Notes: generated by a model not told the origin, from the sequence alone. 63,740 nucleotides of DNA from Marinitenerispora sediminis (GCF_003336425.1 NZ_QEIO01000007.1:1-63740), one strand, 5' to 3'; counted from the first letter of the stretch, positions 18,931-28,028 are shown. A program made the numbers and translations.

Positions 18931-19347
18931 TTAAGAGGAGACGCCCTGGCGCTCCGGCTCCACCTGCGAGGTGCAGTGCGGGCAGCGGGTGGCCAGCCGG
19001 TCGATGTCGCTGCGGCACTCGGGGCAGGTGCGGGTGGCGGCCTCTTCCTCCCGGCCGAACCGCTCCAAAAGCTTCGTCATGGGCAGCACGACGAAGAAGT
19101 AGAGGATGGCCGCGGTCAGCAGGAACGAGACCAGCGCGTCGACGAACTGCCCGTACAGGAACCGGCTGCCGTTGATCTCGAAGTACAGCCCCTTGAACTC
19201 CGGTATGCCACCGAAGACGCCGAGCAGCGGGGTGATGAAGCCTTCGGTGAACGCCGTGATCAGGTTGGAGAAGACGGCGCCGACGACGACGGCCACCGCC
19301 AGTTGCACCAGGTTGCCCTGGAACAGGAACTTCTTGAATCCACTCAT
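18931..19347 (-). CDS. mscL: Large-conductance mechanosensitive channel MscL with C-terminal zinc ribbon
   Basis: 138 aa. KKFLFQGNLVQLAVAVVVGAVF is the MscL N-terminal helix and first membrane segment; FVDALVSFLLTAAILYFFVV is the second. MscL forms a homopentameric pore that opens under membrane tension to release solutes on osmotic downshock. After the cytoplasmic helix the chain continues with CPECRSDIDRLATRCPHC, a four-cysteine zinc-ribbon knuckle that the well-studied MscL proteins lack. The gene is convergent with the peptidase gene across about 107 bp of very GC-rich sequence able to form hairpins. Confidence 0.95.
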   Translation of the reverse strand: MSGFKKFLFQGNLVQLAVAVVVGAVFSNLITAFTEGFITPLLGVFGGIPEFKGLYFEINGSRFLYGQFVDALVSFLLTAAILYFFVVLPMTKLLERFGREEEAATRTCPECRSDIDRLATRCPHCTSQVEPERQGVSS

Positions 19348-19472
19348 GGGACCCCCATCGACGTGGTCAGGCGGGCACCGGAGGAGGTGGACGCACGGGG
19401 GTGCGGGTGCCCGCTGTGGAACGCGTGCCGTGCCGGAGCGCGGACCGGCGTGGCACCACGAGAGGTTACCGG

Positions 19473-20138
19473 TCAGCCGCGGATCGTGATGGAGAGCCGG
19501 TCGGCGACCGCCCGGCCGGCCAGGGATCTCGACTCCTCCTCCGTCACGGCCAGCAGGAGCAGCGCGCCGGACTCGCCCCCGCCCGGATCCGCACCCGGCA
19601 CGGCGATCACCGGCCGGTCCCGGACCACCACCTCGGCGGGCGCCGCCGGGGCGGCGCCGAACTCCGCGGCGAGCGGGTCCTGGGCCGCGGCGAGGACGTC
19701 GACGCGGCTGCCCGGGCGCAGCAGCGCCACCGCGCCGGGGTCGGCGACGCGCACGGGCGCGGCCACCATGCCCGCTCCGTAGGCGGCGGCCGGCGGGTCG
19801 GCGATCCGGGCGGTGGTGAGCACCTCGCCGCGCCGCACGGGTGCCGTGAGCGCGTTCCCGGCGGGGTTCTCGGACGGGCCGAGCGCTCCGGCGGGCACGG
19901 TGTCCCGTGGGACGGCGCGCACCGCGGTGTCGCCGTCGCCGAGCGGCTCCAGCGCGGTGAGGTCGCGTGCCGCCACGAGCACCTCGGTGGTGGGGGGAGC
20001 GGGGGGCCGGAGCAGGAGCACCGCTCCGGCGACGGCGAGGGCGGCGCAGGCCGCGCCGATCGGCCGCCGCCGGCGGGCGAGGACCGCCAGCAGCCCGGGT
20101 GGGCGCGCCGGGCCGCGCCGTACCGCGTTCGGGTTCAT
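19473..20138 (-). CDS. SAF-domain membrane-anchored protein (RcpC/CpaB-like)
   Basis: 221 aa. A short basic N-terminus (RRRRP) is followed by one membrane helix (IGAACAALAVAGAVLLL) and then TEVLVAARDLTALEPLGDGD, which matches the SAF fold of Flp-pilus assembly CpaB/RcpC. GALTAPVRRGEVLT-like and LRPGSRVDVLAA parts fit the rest of that family, whose members help assemble Flp/Tad pili in the periplasm. No other tad or flp genes are nearby, as is usual for actinobacterial solitary copies. The ATG was chosen because the membrane anchor then begins near residue 25; longer upstream frames are GC artefacts. Confidence 0.75.
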   Translation of the reverse strand: MNPNAVRRGPARPPGLLAVLARRRRPIGAACAALAVAGAVLLLRPPAPPTTEVLVAARDLTALEPLGDGDTAVRAVPRDTVPAGALGPSENPAGNALTAPVRRGEVLTTARIADPPAAAYGAGMVAAPVRVADPGAVALLRPGSRVDVLAAAQDPLAAEFGAAPAAPAEVVVRDRPVIAVPGADPGGGESGALLLLAVTEEESRSLAGRAVADRLSITIRG

Positions 20139-20370
20139 GGACGCACGGTAGGCGAGGCCGGGCGGCCGCGGTCGGCGTTGTCCACAGGCCTGGGACCGGC
20201 GGACGCGCGGGCGGGACCCGCCGCGCACACGACCGCGCACCGACCGCGCACACGACCGGGGCCGGCCCGTGGTCGGGCCGGCCCCGGTCGAAGACGCGGC
20301 GCCCGGGAGCCCGGGCGTGATGGGATGAGTGCTCCGGCCGGCCGTCGGCCGCACCAGACGCGGTCCGCCG

Positions 20371-20709
20371 TCAGGCGACCTTGGTGGCGGCGGAGCTGCC
20401 CGAGGAGCCGCCGGAGGCGCTGCCGGAAGTACCGCTGGAGGCGGAGTCGGACGTGGACTCGCTCTTGGCCGCGCCGTTCGCGGACGACGAGCCGTTGCCG
20501 GACGAGCCGGTGATGCTGGAGCTGTTGGAGCTGGAACCGCTGTCGGTGCGGTAGAAGCCGGACCCCTTGAAGACGATGCCGACGGCGGAGTACACCTTGC
20601 GCAGTTTGCCCTGGCACTCCGGGCAGATGGTCAGTGCGTCGTCGCTGAAGCTCTGGACGACCTCCATCTGGGCCTCGCACTGGGTGCATGCGTACTGGTA
20701 CGTAGGCAC
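20371..20709 (-). CDS. FmdB-family zinc-ribbon protein with Ser/Gly-rich tail
   Basis: 112 aa. It starts at a GTG behind AAGGAGGATCC. The first 55 residues are a FmdB/CxxC zinc ribbon (PTYQYACTQCEAQME, then CPECQGKLRKVYSAVG, and the family hallmark GFYRTD). The remaining half is low-complexity Ser/Gly/Ala. The family is named for a putative regulatory protein of methylotrophs, but in actinobacteria its role is unknown. It is commonly near 5-formyltetrahydrofolate cyclo-ligase, as here. Confidence 0.88.
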   Translation of the reverse strand: MPTYQYACTQCEAQMEVVQSFSDDALTICPECQGKLRKVYSAVGIVFKGSGFYRTDSGSSSNSSSITGSSGNGSSSANGAAKSESTSDSASSGTSGSASGGSSGSSAATKVA

Positions 20710-20983
20710 GGATCCTCCTTGCTGGCACTCTCGCCCATCGACTGCTAAATAGTACGCGGTCGGGCGGCGGGATCGCGACACAGGCACGTGGGGAGGTGGG
20801 CGCCGTTCCTGGTCATGCCGCCCGGTGAACGCAACGCCGGCGGGCTCCGGGATGTTCCGGTGGCGCTGCGCCGATGCGATGCCGCCGCCGTGCCGCTGCC
20901 ATGCCGCCGCTGTGCCGCCGCGGAACCGGCACACTGGACCGGCGCCGGGGGCCGGCCCCCGGTTCTGACACGGCGGACGGCGC

Positions 20984-21577
20984 TCAGCCCGTGCGGCCGC
21001 GGAACATCCGCGCCCCGCCGCCCGGGGTGACCACGCCGCGCACCGGCTGGTCGTGCGGCTCCGCGGGCAGGTCGGGGACCGCCTCCGTGTCGTAGATCAC
21101 CGCGATCGTCAGCGTGTGCGGGCCGACCCGCGCGAGCACCCGGTCGTAGCACCCCGCGCCGCGGCCCAGCCGCCGGCCCGAGCCGTCCACCGCGAGCGCG
21201 GGGCAGACCACCGCGGCGGCGCGCCGGACCGCGTCGGGGCCGTAGCGCGGCCCGGTCGGCTCCAGTAGCCCGCGACCGGCCGGAGCGAGGGAGTCCGGTC
21301 CCTCGTACGCGGCCCAGTCGAGGTCGCCGTCGGGCAGCAGCACCGGCAGCAGCACGTAGACCCCGTGCTTCCACAGCGCGAAGACCAGCCGCCGGGTGTC
21401 GGGCTCGGTGCCCACCGAGTAGTAGGCGGCCACCGTCCCGCCCATCGTGAGCTCCGGCAGGCCGAGCAGCGCGTCCCTGATCGCCGACCCGGCCTCCTCG
21501 CGCCGCTCCGCGGGCATCTCCTGGCGCGCGGCGAGGATCCGCCGCCGCATCTCGCGCTTCGACTCACGAGCGTCCAT
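20984..21577 (-). CDS. 5-formyltetrahydrofolate cyclo-ligase
   Basis: 197 aa. The N-terminal RESKREMRRRILAARQEM has the Lys-Arg cluster of the family; GTVAAYYSVGTEPDT and LLPVLLPDGDLDWAAY follow, then the ATP-binding segment GRRLGRGAGCYDRVL (GxGxGYYDR equivalent). It converts 5-formyl-THF to 5,10-methenyl-THF with ATP, salvaging a storage form of folate. The ATG selected gives the family's usual length of about 200 aa; the frame extends further upstream without homology. It is divergent from galU with a 221-bp gap. Confidence 0.92.
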   Translation of the reverse strand: MDARESKREMRRRILAARQEMPAERREEAGSAIRDALLGLPELTMGGTVAAYYSVGTEPDTRRLVFALWKHGVYVLLPVLLPDGDLDWAAYEGPDSLAPAGRGLLEPTGPRYGPDAVRRAAAVVCPALAVDGSGRRLGRGAGCYDRVLARVGPHTLTIAVIYDTEAVPDLPAEPHDQPVRGVVTPGGGARMFRGRTG

Positions 21578-21786
21578 GGCAGCAGTCTCGCAGCCGGAGC
21601 GGGCGGCCCGCGGCCGGTACGCCCGCACGCGCCGCCGCAGGTCGGGGACGCGGAACCGACGGCGAGATGAGAACTCGTGGAACGGAATGTGAACCTCGGC
21701 GGCGGTATGCCGCGTGGACCGGCACCCCGTGGGCGAGACGCAGACCGGAACGCGCGCGCCGCGCGTTCGGGCGCGAAGCATTGGCC

Positions 21787-21792
21787 TAAAGT
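21787..21792 (+). promoter_or_regulatory. Candidate -10 box of a leaderless galU transcript
   Basis: TAAAGT fits the actinobacterial TANNNT -10 pattern and is followed by six bases and the galU ATG, so transcription would begin at or next to the start codon. No ribosome-binding site precedes galU, which supports leaderless expression. No clear -35 box is visible. Confidence 0.5.
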
Positions 21793-21798
21793 GCCGAC

Positions 21799-22725
21799 AT
21801 GGCAGATACGCATCGTGCCCCGGCCTCCGTCACCAAAGCCGTCGTCCCCGCAGCCGGTCTCGGAACCCGCTTCCTGCCCGCGACCAAGGCGACGCCGAAG
21901 GAGATGCTGCCCATCGTCGACAAGCCGGCGATCCAGTACGTCGTCGAGGAGGCCGTGTCCGCCGGACTCGCCGACGTCCTCATGATCACGGGCCGCAGCA
22001 AGCGCTCGATCGAGGACCACTTCGACCGCGCCTACGAGCTGGAGGAGGCGCTGCGGGCCAAGGAGGACACCGAGCGGCTGAACGCGGTGCGCGCCTCCAG
22101 CGAGCTCGCGCAGGTGCACTACGTCCGGCAGGGCGAGCCCCGCGGCCTGGGGCACGCCGTGCTGTGCGCGGCCGGGCACGTCGGGGACGAGCCGTTCGCG
22201 GTGCTGCTGGGCGACGACCTCATCGGCGAGCGCGACGCGCTGCTGCAGCGCATGATCGAGGTGCGCGAGACCTACGGCGGCAGCGTCGTGGCGCTCATGG
22301 AGGTGGAGCCGGAGCAGGTGTCGCTGTACGGCTGCGCGGCCATCGAGCCGACCGGCGAGGACGACGTCGTCACCGTCACCGACCTCGTCGAGAAGCCGCC
22401 GGCCGACCAGGCCCCCAGCCGCTGGGCGATCATCGGCCGCTACATCTGCGACCCGGCGGTGTTCGACGTCCTGCGGGAGACCCCGCCCGGGCGCGGCGGC
22501 GAGATCCAGCTGACCGACGCGCTGCGCGAGCTGGCGCACCGCGGACCGGACGAGGGCGGCCCGGTGCACGGCGTGCTCTTCCGCGGCCAGCGCTACGACA
22601 CGGGCAACAAGGTCGACTACCTCCGCACCGTGGTGGAGTTCGCGTGCGACCGCCCGGACCTCGCGGCCGAGTTCCTGCCCTGGCTGCACGAGTTCGTCGC
22701 CAAGCGCGACGTCGCGCTCGACTAG
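21799..22725 (+). CDS. galU: UTP-glucose-1-phosphate uridylyltransferase GalU
   Basis: 308 aa. Signature motifs are AVVPAAGLGTRFLPATKATPK (nucleotide-binding loop), KEMLPIVDKPAIQYVVEEA, RQGEPRGLGHAVLCA, FAVLLGDDLI and GEIQLTDA. It makes UDP-glucose for envelope glycans and trehalose or glycogen. It opens the cluster galU-glp-(moaC-mog)-GNAT-glpR, an order known from Corynebacterineae and other actinobacteria, although here about 510 bp without a gene separate it from glp. Confidence 0.96.
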   Translation: MADTHRAPASVTKAVVPAAGLGTRFLPATKATPKEMLPIVDKPAIQYVVEEAVSAGLADVLMITGRSKRSIEDHFDRAYELEEALRAKEDTERLNAVRASSELAQVHYVRQGEPRGLGHAVLCAAGHVGDEPFAVLLGDDLIGERDALLQRMIEVRETYGGSVVALMEVEPEQVSLYGCAAIEPTGEDDVVTVTDLVEKPPADQAPSRWAIIGRYICDPAVFDVLRETPPGRGGEIQLTDALRELAHRGPDEGGPVHGVLFRGQRYDTGNKVDYLRTVVEFACDRPDLAAEFLPWLHEFVAKRDVALD

Positions 22726-23238
22726 GGCGTGCCGGGAGAGCTCGGCCCCATTCCCTGATGCCCGCGACCAGGACGGTGGCTCGAAACCACACGGCTGCGT
22801 GTCGGAGCGGGTGGCCGCCGCCCGGTCGCGTCCGAGCCGGTCCATCCCGCACTCCACCGTGTGGCCGTTGCCGTAGTCAGCCGCATCCACGACCGGCGGG
22901 CGCCCGCCCGGCCGGCTTTCGCGTTCGTGGTCGGCCACCTGGCCGGTTGACCCGCGCGTCCGGCGGGCCCGGGCGGGCGTGCGGCGGCCCCGCGCCATGG
23001 TCCCCGGATTCACCGCGTGGACGCCGCGGTGGGGCGCCGCCGCCGATGCCGCGCGGCGCGGAACGGGCGCCCGCCGCGCATGCCCTAGTGTCGTGCTGGC
23101 GGTGGCCGGCGCCACGGCCCGGCCCCGCGCCCGCCCGGCGCGCGGCGCCGGTGCGCGAGCGCGCCGGCACGGGACGCCGGAGGGACGCGTCCGGACACGG
23201 TGTCGGCCGGAGACCGGGCGCACGGGTGAGGGAGCGCG
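22726..23238. other. Gene-free gap between galU and glp
   Basis: About 510 bp, very GC-rich. Frames on both strands are Arg/Pro/Ala-rich artefacts. No tRNA, riboswitch or strong promoter was recognised. Confidence 0.4.
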
Positions 23239-24474
23239 ATGAAGAGCGTCGAACGGCACATCGCCGACGTGCTGGAGCTGGTCGAACCGCTGGATCCCAT
23301 CGAACTCGACCTGCTCCGGGCGCACGGAGCGGTCCTCGCGGAGCCGGTGACCTCCGCCGTCTCGCTGCCCGCCTTCGACAACTCCGCCATGGACGGCTAC
23401 GCGGTCGTGGCCGACGACGTGGCCGCCGCTGCGCCGGACCGGCCGGTGACGCTGCCCGTGGTGGCCGACATCCCGGCCGGCGACCCCGGCGCGCACGCGA
23501 TCCGCCCCGGGATGTGCGCCCGCATCATGACCGGCGCCCCCATGCCGGCCGGAGCCACCGCGGTGGTGCCGGTCGAGTGGACCGACGCGGGCGTGGCGCG
23601 GGTGGCCGTCCACCGGCCGGCTCGTGCGGGCAACGCCGTGCGCCGGGCCGGAGAGGACGTCGAGGCCGGCACCCGCGTGCTGCGCGACGGCGTCCGGATC
23701 GGCGCCGCCGAGCTGGCGGTGCTCGCCGCCGTGGGGCGCCGGGCCGTCCGGGTGCGCCCCCGGCCCCGGGTGGTGGTGCTGTCCACCGGCGCGGAACTCG
23801 TGGAGCCGGGCGACCCCGTCGGCCCCGGTCAGATCTGGGAGTCCAACAGCTACATGCTCGCCGCGGCCGTGCTGGACGCCGGCTGCGTGGCCTACCGGCA
23901 CGGGTTCGTGGCGGACGACCCCGCGGCCGTGCTCGGCACCCTGGAGGACCTGCTGGTGCGGGCGGACCTCGTCCTCACCACCGGCGGGGTCAGCATGGGC
24001 GCCTACGACGTCGTCAAGGAGGCGCTGGCCCGGCTCGGGACGGTGCGCTTCGAGAAGGTCGCCATGCAGCCGGGGATGCCGCAGGGGTTCGGCACCGTCG
24101 GCGAGCCGGGCACGCCGATCATCACGCTGCCCGGCAACCCGGTCAGCGCCTTCGTCTCCTTCCACCTGTTCGTGCTGCCCGTGCTCCGCCGGCTGCGCGG
24201 GATGCCGCCGGAGCCGCTGCCCTCCGTGCCGGCCCGCCTCCTCGTGCCGGTCTCCTCCCCGCCGGGCCGCCGCTCCTACCTGCGGGCGGTGCTGGACTAC
24301 GACCGCGGCGACGGCGGCCCCGGGTACGCGGTGCGCCCGGCCGTGCGGCAGGGCTCGCACCAGCTGTCGGCCCTCGCCGAGACCAACGCGCTCGTCGTGG
24401 TCCCCGAGGAGGTCACCGACGTTCCGGCGGGCGGCGTGGTGGAGGTCCTCCAGCTCCCCACCGGAGCGGCATAG
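23239..24474 (+). CDS. glp: Gephyrin-like molybdotransferase Glp (MoeA family)
   Basis: 411 aa. MoeA features include LPAFDNSAMDGYAV, GMCARIMTGAPMPAGATAVVPVE, VVVLSTGAELVEPGDPV, TTGGVSMGAYDVVK and LPGNPVSAFVSFHLFVLPVLR. MoeA inserts molybdate into molybdopterin. In Corynebacterium the homologue in this exact neighbourhood (Glp) is instead a gephyrin-like cell-division protein that binds FtsZ's C-terminus and the membrane receptor GlpR. The glpR/sepX-like gene downstream argues for that role here; moaC and mog next door argue for cofactor synthesis, and both may hold. ATG is preceded by GAGGGAG. Confidence 0.88.
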   Translation: MKSVERHIADVLELVEPLDPIELDLLRAHGAVLAEPVTSAVSLPAFDNSAMDGYAVVADDVAAAAPDRPVTLPVVADIPAGDPGAHAIRPGMCARIMTGAPMPAGATAVVPVEWTDAGVARVAVHRPARAGNAVRRAGEDVEAGTRVLRDGVRIGAAELAVLAAVGRRAVRVRPRPRVVVLSTGAELVEPGDPVGPGQIWESNSYMLAAAVLDAGCVAYRHGFVADDPAAVLGTLEDLLVRADLVLTTGGVSMGAYDVVKEALARLGTVRFEKVAMQPGMPQGFGTVGEPGTPIITLPGNPVSAFVSFHLFVLPVLRRLRGMPPEPLPSVPARLLVPVSSPPGRRSYLRAVLDYDRGDGGPGYAVRPAVRQGSHQLSALAETNALVVVPEEVTDVPAGGVVEVLQLPTGAA

Positions 24475-24628
24475 CCGGCCGCGGTGGCCATCCGCGGTGG
24501 CCATCCGCGGCCTCCGCGGCCGGGTCCCCGGCGGAGGCGGTCGCGGCGCGGGCCGCTGGTCCCTACCGCCGGCCCGCGGTGGTCGCATAACGTCGGAACG
24601 GCCAACGTCCCCGTCTGGAAAGCGCTCC

Positions 24629-25117
24629 ATGTCCGACAGTCATCCGTCCGGCTTCACCCATCTCGACTCCACCGGTGCCGCCCGCATGGTGGACGTCTCC
24701 GCCAAGGAGGTGACCGCGCGCACCGCCACCGCCACCGGGCGGGTGCTGCTGGCCGCGGACGCGGTCGCCGCCCTGCGGGCCGGCGAGGTGCCGAAGGGCG
24801 ACGCGCTCGCCGTGGCGCGGCTGGCCGGCATCCAGGGCGCCAAGCGCACGCCCGACCTCGTGCCGCTGTGCCACCCGATCGCGGTGCACGGCGTGGACGT
24901 CGCCGTCGAGGTGGTCGACGAGGGCGTCGCCATCACCGCGACGGTGCGCACCGCCGACCGGACCGGTGTCGAGATGGAGGCGCTCACCTGTGTCATGACG
25001 GCGGCCCTCGGGCTGGTCGACATGGTCAAGGCGATCGACCCGGCGGCGGTGGTCACCGACGTCCGGGTCGAGGAGAAGACCGGCGGCAGGACCGGCCACT
25101 GGGCCCGGCCGCGGTGA
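24629..25117 (+). CDS. moaC: Cyclic pyranopterin monophosphate synthase MoaC
   Basis: 162 aa, standard length. TRTATATGRVLLAADA, the active-site block KRTPDLVPLCHPIAVHGVDV, the GVEMEALTCVMTAALGLVDM segment and DMVKAIDPAA are all typical of MoaC. It completes the conversion of GTP to cyclic pyranopterin in molybdenum cofactor synthesis, working after MoaA, which is not in this window. Its stop overlaps the mog start by four bases. It lies 154 bp after glp, and together with mog interrupts the usual glp-GNAT adjacency. Confidence 0.95.
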   Translation: MSDSHPSGFTHLDSTGAARMVDVSAKEVTARTATATGRVLLAADAVAALRAGEVPKGDALAVARLAGIQGAKRTPDLVPLCHPIAVHGVDVAVEVVDEGVAITATVRTADRTGVEMEALTCVMTAALGLVDMVKAIDPAAVVTDVRVEEKTGGRTGHWARPR

Positions 25118-25677
25118 GCGGGGGAGCGGGGAACCCGCCGTCGCGGCCCGCCGCGCGCAGCGCCGTCGTCGTCACCGTGTCCAACCGCGCGTCGGCCGGT
25201 GTGTACGCCGACACCTCCGGGCCGCTGCTGGCGGAACTGCTCACCGAGGCGGGCTGCGTGGTCGACGGCCCCTGGGTGGTCCCGGACGGGGAGCCGGTCG
25301 GGGACGCGCTGCGGCGGGCTCTGGAGCACGGCTACGACGTCGCCGTCACCACCGGAGGCACCGGCCTGAACCCGGGTGACGCGACTCCGGAGGCCACCCG
25401 GCCGCTGCTGTCCTACGAGGTCCCGGGGATCGCCGAGGCCCTGCGCGCGGCCGGACGGGAGAAGGGCGTGCCCACCGCGATGCTCTCCCGCGGGCTGGCG
25501 GGGGTCGCGGAGCGCCCGGGGCACCGGATGCTGGTGGTCAACCTGCCGGGCTCGCGCGGCGGGGTCCGGGACGGGATGGCGGTGCTCGGGCCGGTGCTCG
25601 GCCACGCGCTCGACCAGCTGCGCGGCGGCGACCACCCGCGCCCGGCGGCCGGGCCGGGGGGCGCGCCGGCGGGCTGA
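25114..25677 (+). CDS. mog: MogA/MoaB-family molybdopterin adenylyltransferase
   Basis: 187 aa from a GTG overlapping the moaC stop (GTGA). SAVVVTVSNRASAGVYADTSGP is the family's first strand and loop; DVAVTTGGTGLNPGDATPEAT is the nucleotide-binding TTGGTG motif; LVVNLPGSRGGVRDGM is the C-terminal PGS block. The enzyme adenylates molybdopterin before MoeA inserts molybdate. Translation is coupled to moaC, so both probably come from one transcript. The Pro/Gly-rich C-terminal tail is not conserved. Confidence 0.93.
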   Translation: MSGGAGNPPSRPAARSAVVVTVSNRASAGVYADTSGPLLAELLTEAGCVVDGPWVVPDGEPVGDALRRALEHGYDVAVTTGGTGLNPGDATPEATRPLLSYEVPGIAEALRAAGREKGVPTAMLSRGLAGVAERPGHRMLVVNLPGSRGGVRDGMAVLGPVLGHALDQLRGGDHPRPAAGPGGAPAG

Positions 25678-25944
25678 CCGGCCGCGACGCGGTGCTCCCG
25701 GCCGGGTTCCCCGGTATCGGGCTCGGGAATCCCGGGAGACCCGGCATTTCGGCGGATACGGTCCCGCGAATTCCTGGTGGTTGATTTGTCCGAATTAGGG
25801 GTGCGATAGACGTTCGTCCCCCCGTACCTTTCGCGTGGAGTGGGATACTGGGCGGCGACGGCCCGCGCGGCCGGCTGATCGCCGGTCTTCGTGTCGAACC
25901 ACATCCCGTGACGGTGGCTGGCATCGGTGGCGGAGGGAAGGGCA

Positions 25945-26640
25945 GTGAACCGGATTCGAGGCTGGCCGATATCCCTCGAGGAGGGGCCGGTCGGCCTGCG
26001 GCCGCTGCGGCTGCGGGACGCCGCGGCACTGCGCGAGACGCGGGTGCGCAACGCCGACTGGCTGCGCCCGTGGGAGCCGACGCACCCGGAGATGCCGCTG
26101 CGGACCGCGAACATCACGCCCTACGCGGCCATGGTGCAGGCCATCCGGCGGGAGGCCCGGCAGGGCGTCGCCCTCCCCTGGGCGGTGACCTACGACGGAC
26201 GCTTCGTCGGCCAGCTCACCGTCGGCGCCATCGTGTGGGGTTCGGCACGGTCGGCCCAGGTGGGTTACTGGATCGACAGCGCGTACGCGGGACGGAGTAT
26301 CACCCCCACGGCGGTGGCGCTCGCCGTGGACCACTGCTTCTTCACCGTGGGGCTGCACCGGATCGAGGCCAACATCAGGCCCGAAAACCGGGCCAGCCGC
26401 CGGGTGGTGGAGAAGCTCGGATTCCGCGAGGAGGGGATCCGTCGACGGCAGCTGCACATCGACGGCGCGTGGCGGGACCACGTCTGCTACGCGCTTACCG
26501 TGGAGGACGTGCCGCGCGGCGTGCTCGCGCGGTGGCGGGAAGCCCGGTCCCGCAGGGCCTCCGGCGGTCCCGCCGGGGACGACCCCGCTCCGGGGGAGCA
26601 GGCGCCGGGAGCGGCGAGCCCCTGGTCCGAGCGTCCGTGA
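25945..26640 (+). CDS. GNAT acetyltransferase, RimJ/RimL type
   Basis: 231 aa from the GTG that has GGAGGGAAGG before it. The sequence LRPLRLRDAAALRETRVRN, then VGYWIDSAYAGRSITPTAV, HRIEANIRPENRASRRVVEKLGF and EEGIRRRQLHIDGAWRDHVCYAL follows the RimJ-like GNAT fold, with the acetyl-CoA loop replaced by AGRSITPTA as in many actinobacterial members. Such enzymes acetylate N-termini of ribosomal or other proteins; the substrate here is unknown. The gene is the usual companion between glp and glpR. The C-terminus is Pro/Gly-rich and not conserved. Confidence 0.88.
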   Translation: MNRIRGWPISLEEGPVGLRPLRLRDAAALRETRVRNADWLRPWEPTHPEMPLRTANITPYAAMVQAIRREARQGVALPWAVTYDGRFVGQLTVGAIVWGSARSAQVGYWIDSAYAGRSITPTAVALAVDHCFFTVGLHRIEANIRPENRASRRVVEKLGFREEGIRRRQLHIDGAWRDHVCYALTVEDVPRGVLARWREARSRRASGGPAGDDPAPGEQAPGAASPWSERP

Positions 26641-27138
26641 CGCCGCGCCGCGGAAGCCGCGGCGGTCGCGCCGGCCCCGGTCCGAGGTGGGCAAAGGGCT
26701 ACCGGCGCACCACCGTTCGCGGGATAATCGCCGAGACCCGCGTGGCGCGCGGACCTTGGGTGGAAGCGTATTACTACTCTCCGTTTTCCGGGTTTCACGG
26801 TATGTATTTACCGTTTTGACCTGCGTTTCTGGTAACGGAGACCCCATCTGAGGAAGAGGAAAGACTGCGATCTCACGACACTCCGGCCCGAATACTGCGC
26901 ATTCTCGGACACCGGGTCGTACGGTGCGGAACGTAGACGCATCAACGATGCAGGCAACACGTACATATGGCGCATGGGAGCAGAGGCATGACGAGCGGCG
27001 CGGCGGGTGTGCAGAACGCCCCACCGGAGAATCCGGCCGAACCGCCCCACAACCGCCTTCACCCCTGAGCCGGGTACCTGCCGCCGCGTCGCCGGCGCGT
27101 CTGCGGATGTCCTGTGGTCGGCGGTGCGAGGAGGGGCG
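26641..27138. other. Intergenic region before glpR
   Basis: About 500 bp without a convincing gene. The 26760-26960 part is AT-richer than its surroundings and probably contains the glpR promoter; no unambiguous -35/-10 pair was assigned. Confidence 0.4.
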
Positions 27139-27954
27139 ATGAGCAGCTCTCCTCTGTATTTGGCCATCGTGGTGGTCTGGGCGATCGTGCTGGTGCCGAT
27201 GCTGCTGCGTCGCGACGCCGCCGATCCGCTCCCCGGACCGCTGCGCCGCGCCGGACGACGCGGAGCCGCCGAGGCGGACGACGCCGACGGCGCTGAGAAC
27301 TTTCCTGATGTGGACGACGTGGACGACGAGGACGAGACCGGCAGCCCCGACGCGGAGAAGACGCAGGTGCTCTCCTACGGCGCCGACTACGTGACCGACG
27401 CCGTGGCCCGCTCGGCCGGCATCGCCGCCGACCGCGCCGCCGACGGGACCGGCCCCGCCGAGGACGCGGCGGACCGCGATGCCGGGCGCGCCGGCGACCC
27501 GGCGGGCGAGGAGGCCGAGGCGGCCCTCCGCAGCGAGCCGTTCGAGGACGAGGGGCCCGAGGACGACGAGGACGAGGCGTCCGCCGACTCCGCCCCGTAC
27601 CCGCCGGCACCGCGCGCCCGCTTCATCGCGCGGCGGCGGCGCCGCACGGTGGGCCTGACCACCCTGCTGGCCGCCACGAGTGCGGCGGTCGCTCTCGGCT
27701 ACGGTCCGTGGTGGGTCCTGGTGCCGCCCGCTCTGCTGCTGTTCGGCCACCTGCTGCTGCTGCGCGAGGCCGCCAAGGCCGACGCCGAACGCCTGGCCGC
27801 CGACCTGGAGCGCCGCCGCCGCCACGAGGAGGCCCGCGCCCGGCGCGCGGCGGCGCAGGCCGCCCGCGAGGCCGAGATCATCGAGCTGGCGGCCAAACGC
27901 GACCAGGTGTACGACCAGTACGCCGACGCCCACCTGCGTGCGGCCGGCGACTGA
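27139..27954 (+). CDS. GlpR/SepX-like divisome membrane protein
   Basis: 271 aa. It begins SSSPLYLAIVVVWAIVLVPMLLRR, matching the N-terminal membrane anchor of SepX from Streptomyces and GlpR from Corynebacterium (Ile/Val-Val-x-W-x-x-x-L-V-P-M-x-L-R-R). A long acidic, disordered linker (about residues 45-165) leads to two further membrane segments (TTLLAATSAAVALGYG and WWVLVPPALLLFGHLLLL) and a basic coiled tail ending EIIELAAKRDQVYDQYADA. These proteins tether the Glp/FtsZ division machinery to the membrane. Position downstream of galU, glp and a RimJ-type GNAT supports the call. ATG behind GAGGAGGGGCG. Confidence 0.8.
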   Translation: MSSSPLYLAIVVVWAIVLVPMLLRRDAADPLPGPLRRAGRRGAAEADDADGAENFPDVDDVDDEDETGSPDAEKTQVLSYGADYVTDAVARSAGIAADRAADGTGPAEDAADRDAGRAGDPAGEEAEAALRSEPFEDEGPEDDEDEASADSAPYPPAPRARFIARRRRRTVGLTTLLAATSAAVALGYGPWWVLVPPALLLFGHLLLLREAAKADAERLAADLERRRRHEEARARRAAAQAAREAEIIELAAKRDQVYDQYADAHLRAAGD

Positions 27955-28028
27955 CGGCCGGCCGCTGGGCGCGCTCCTCGCCCGTTTCGACTACTGGCGA
28001 GGAGCTGCTAGTCTTTAGACGTCCTTGA

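Noticed and set aside
21109-24630. A minus-strand reading frame of more than 1100 codons across galU and glp
   Set aside because: It is the antisense of well-supported genes, is His/Arg/Gly-rich and has no domain. Such frames arise from high third-position GC.
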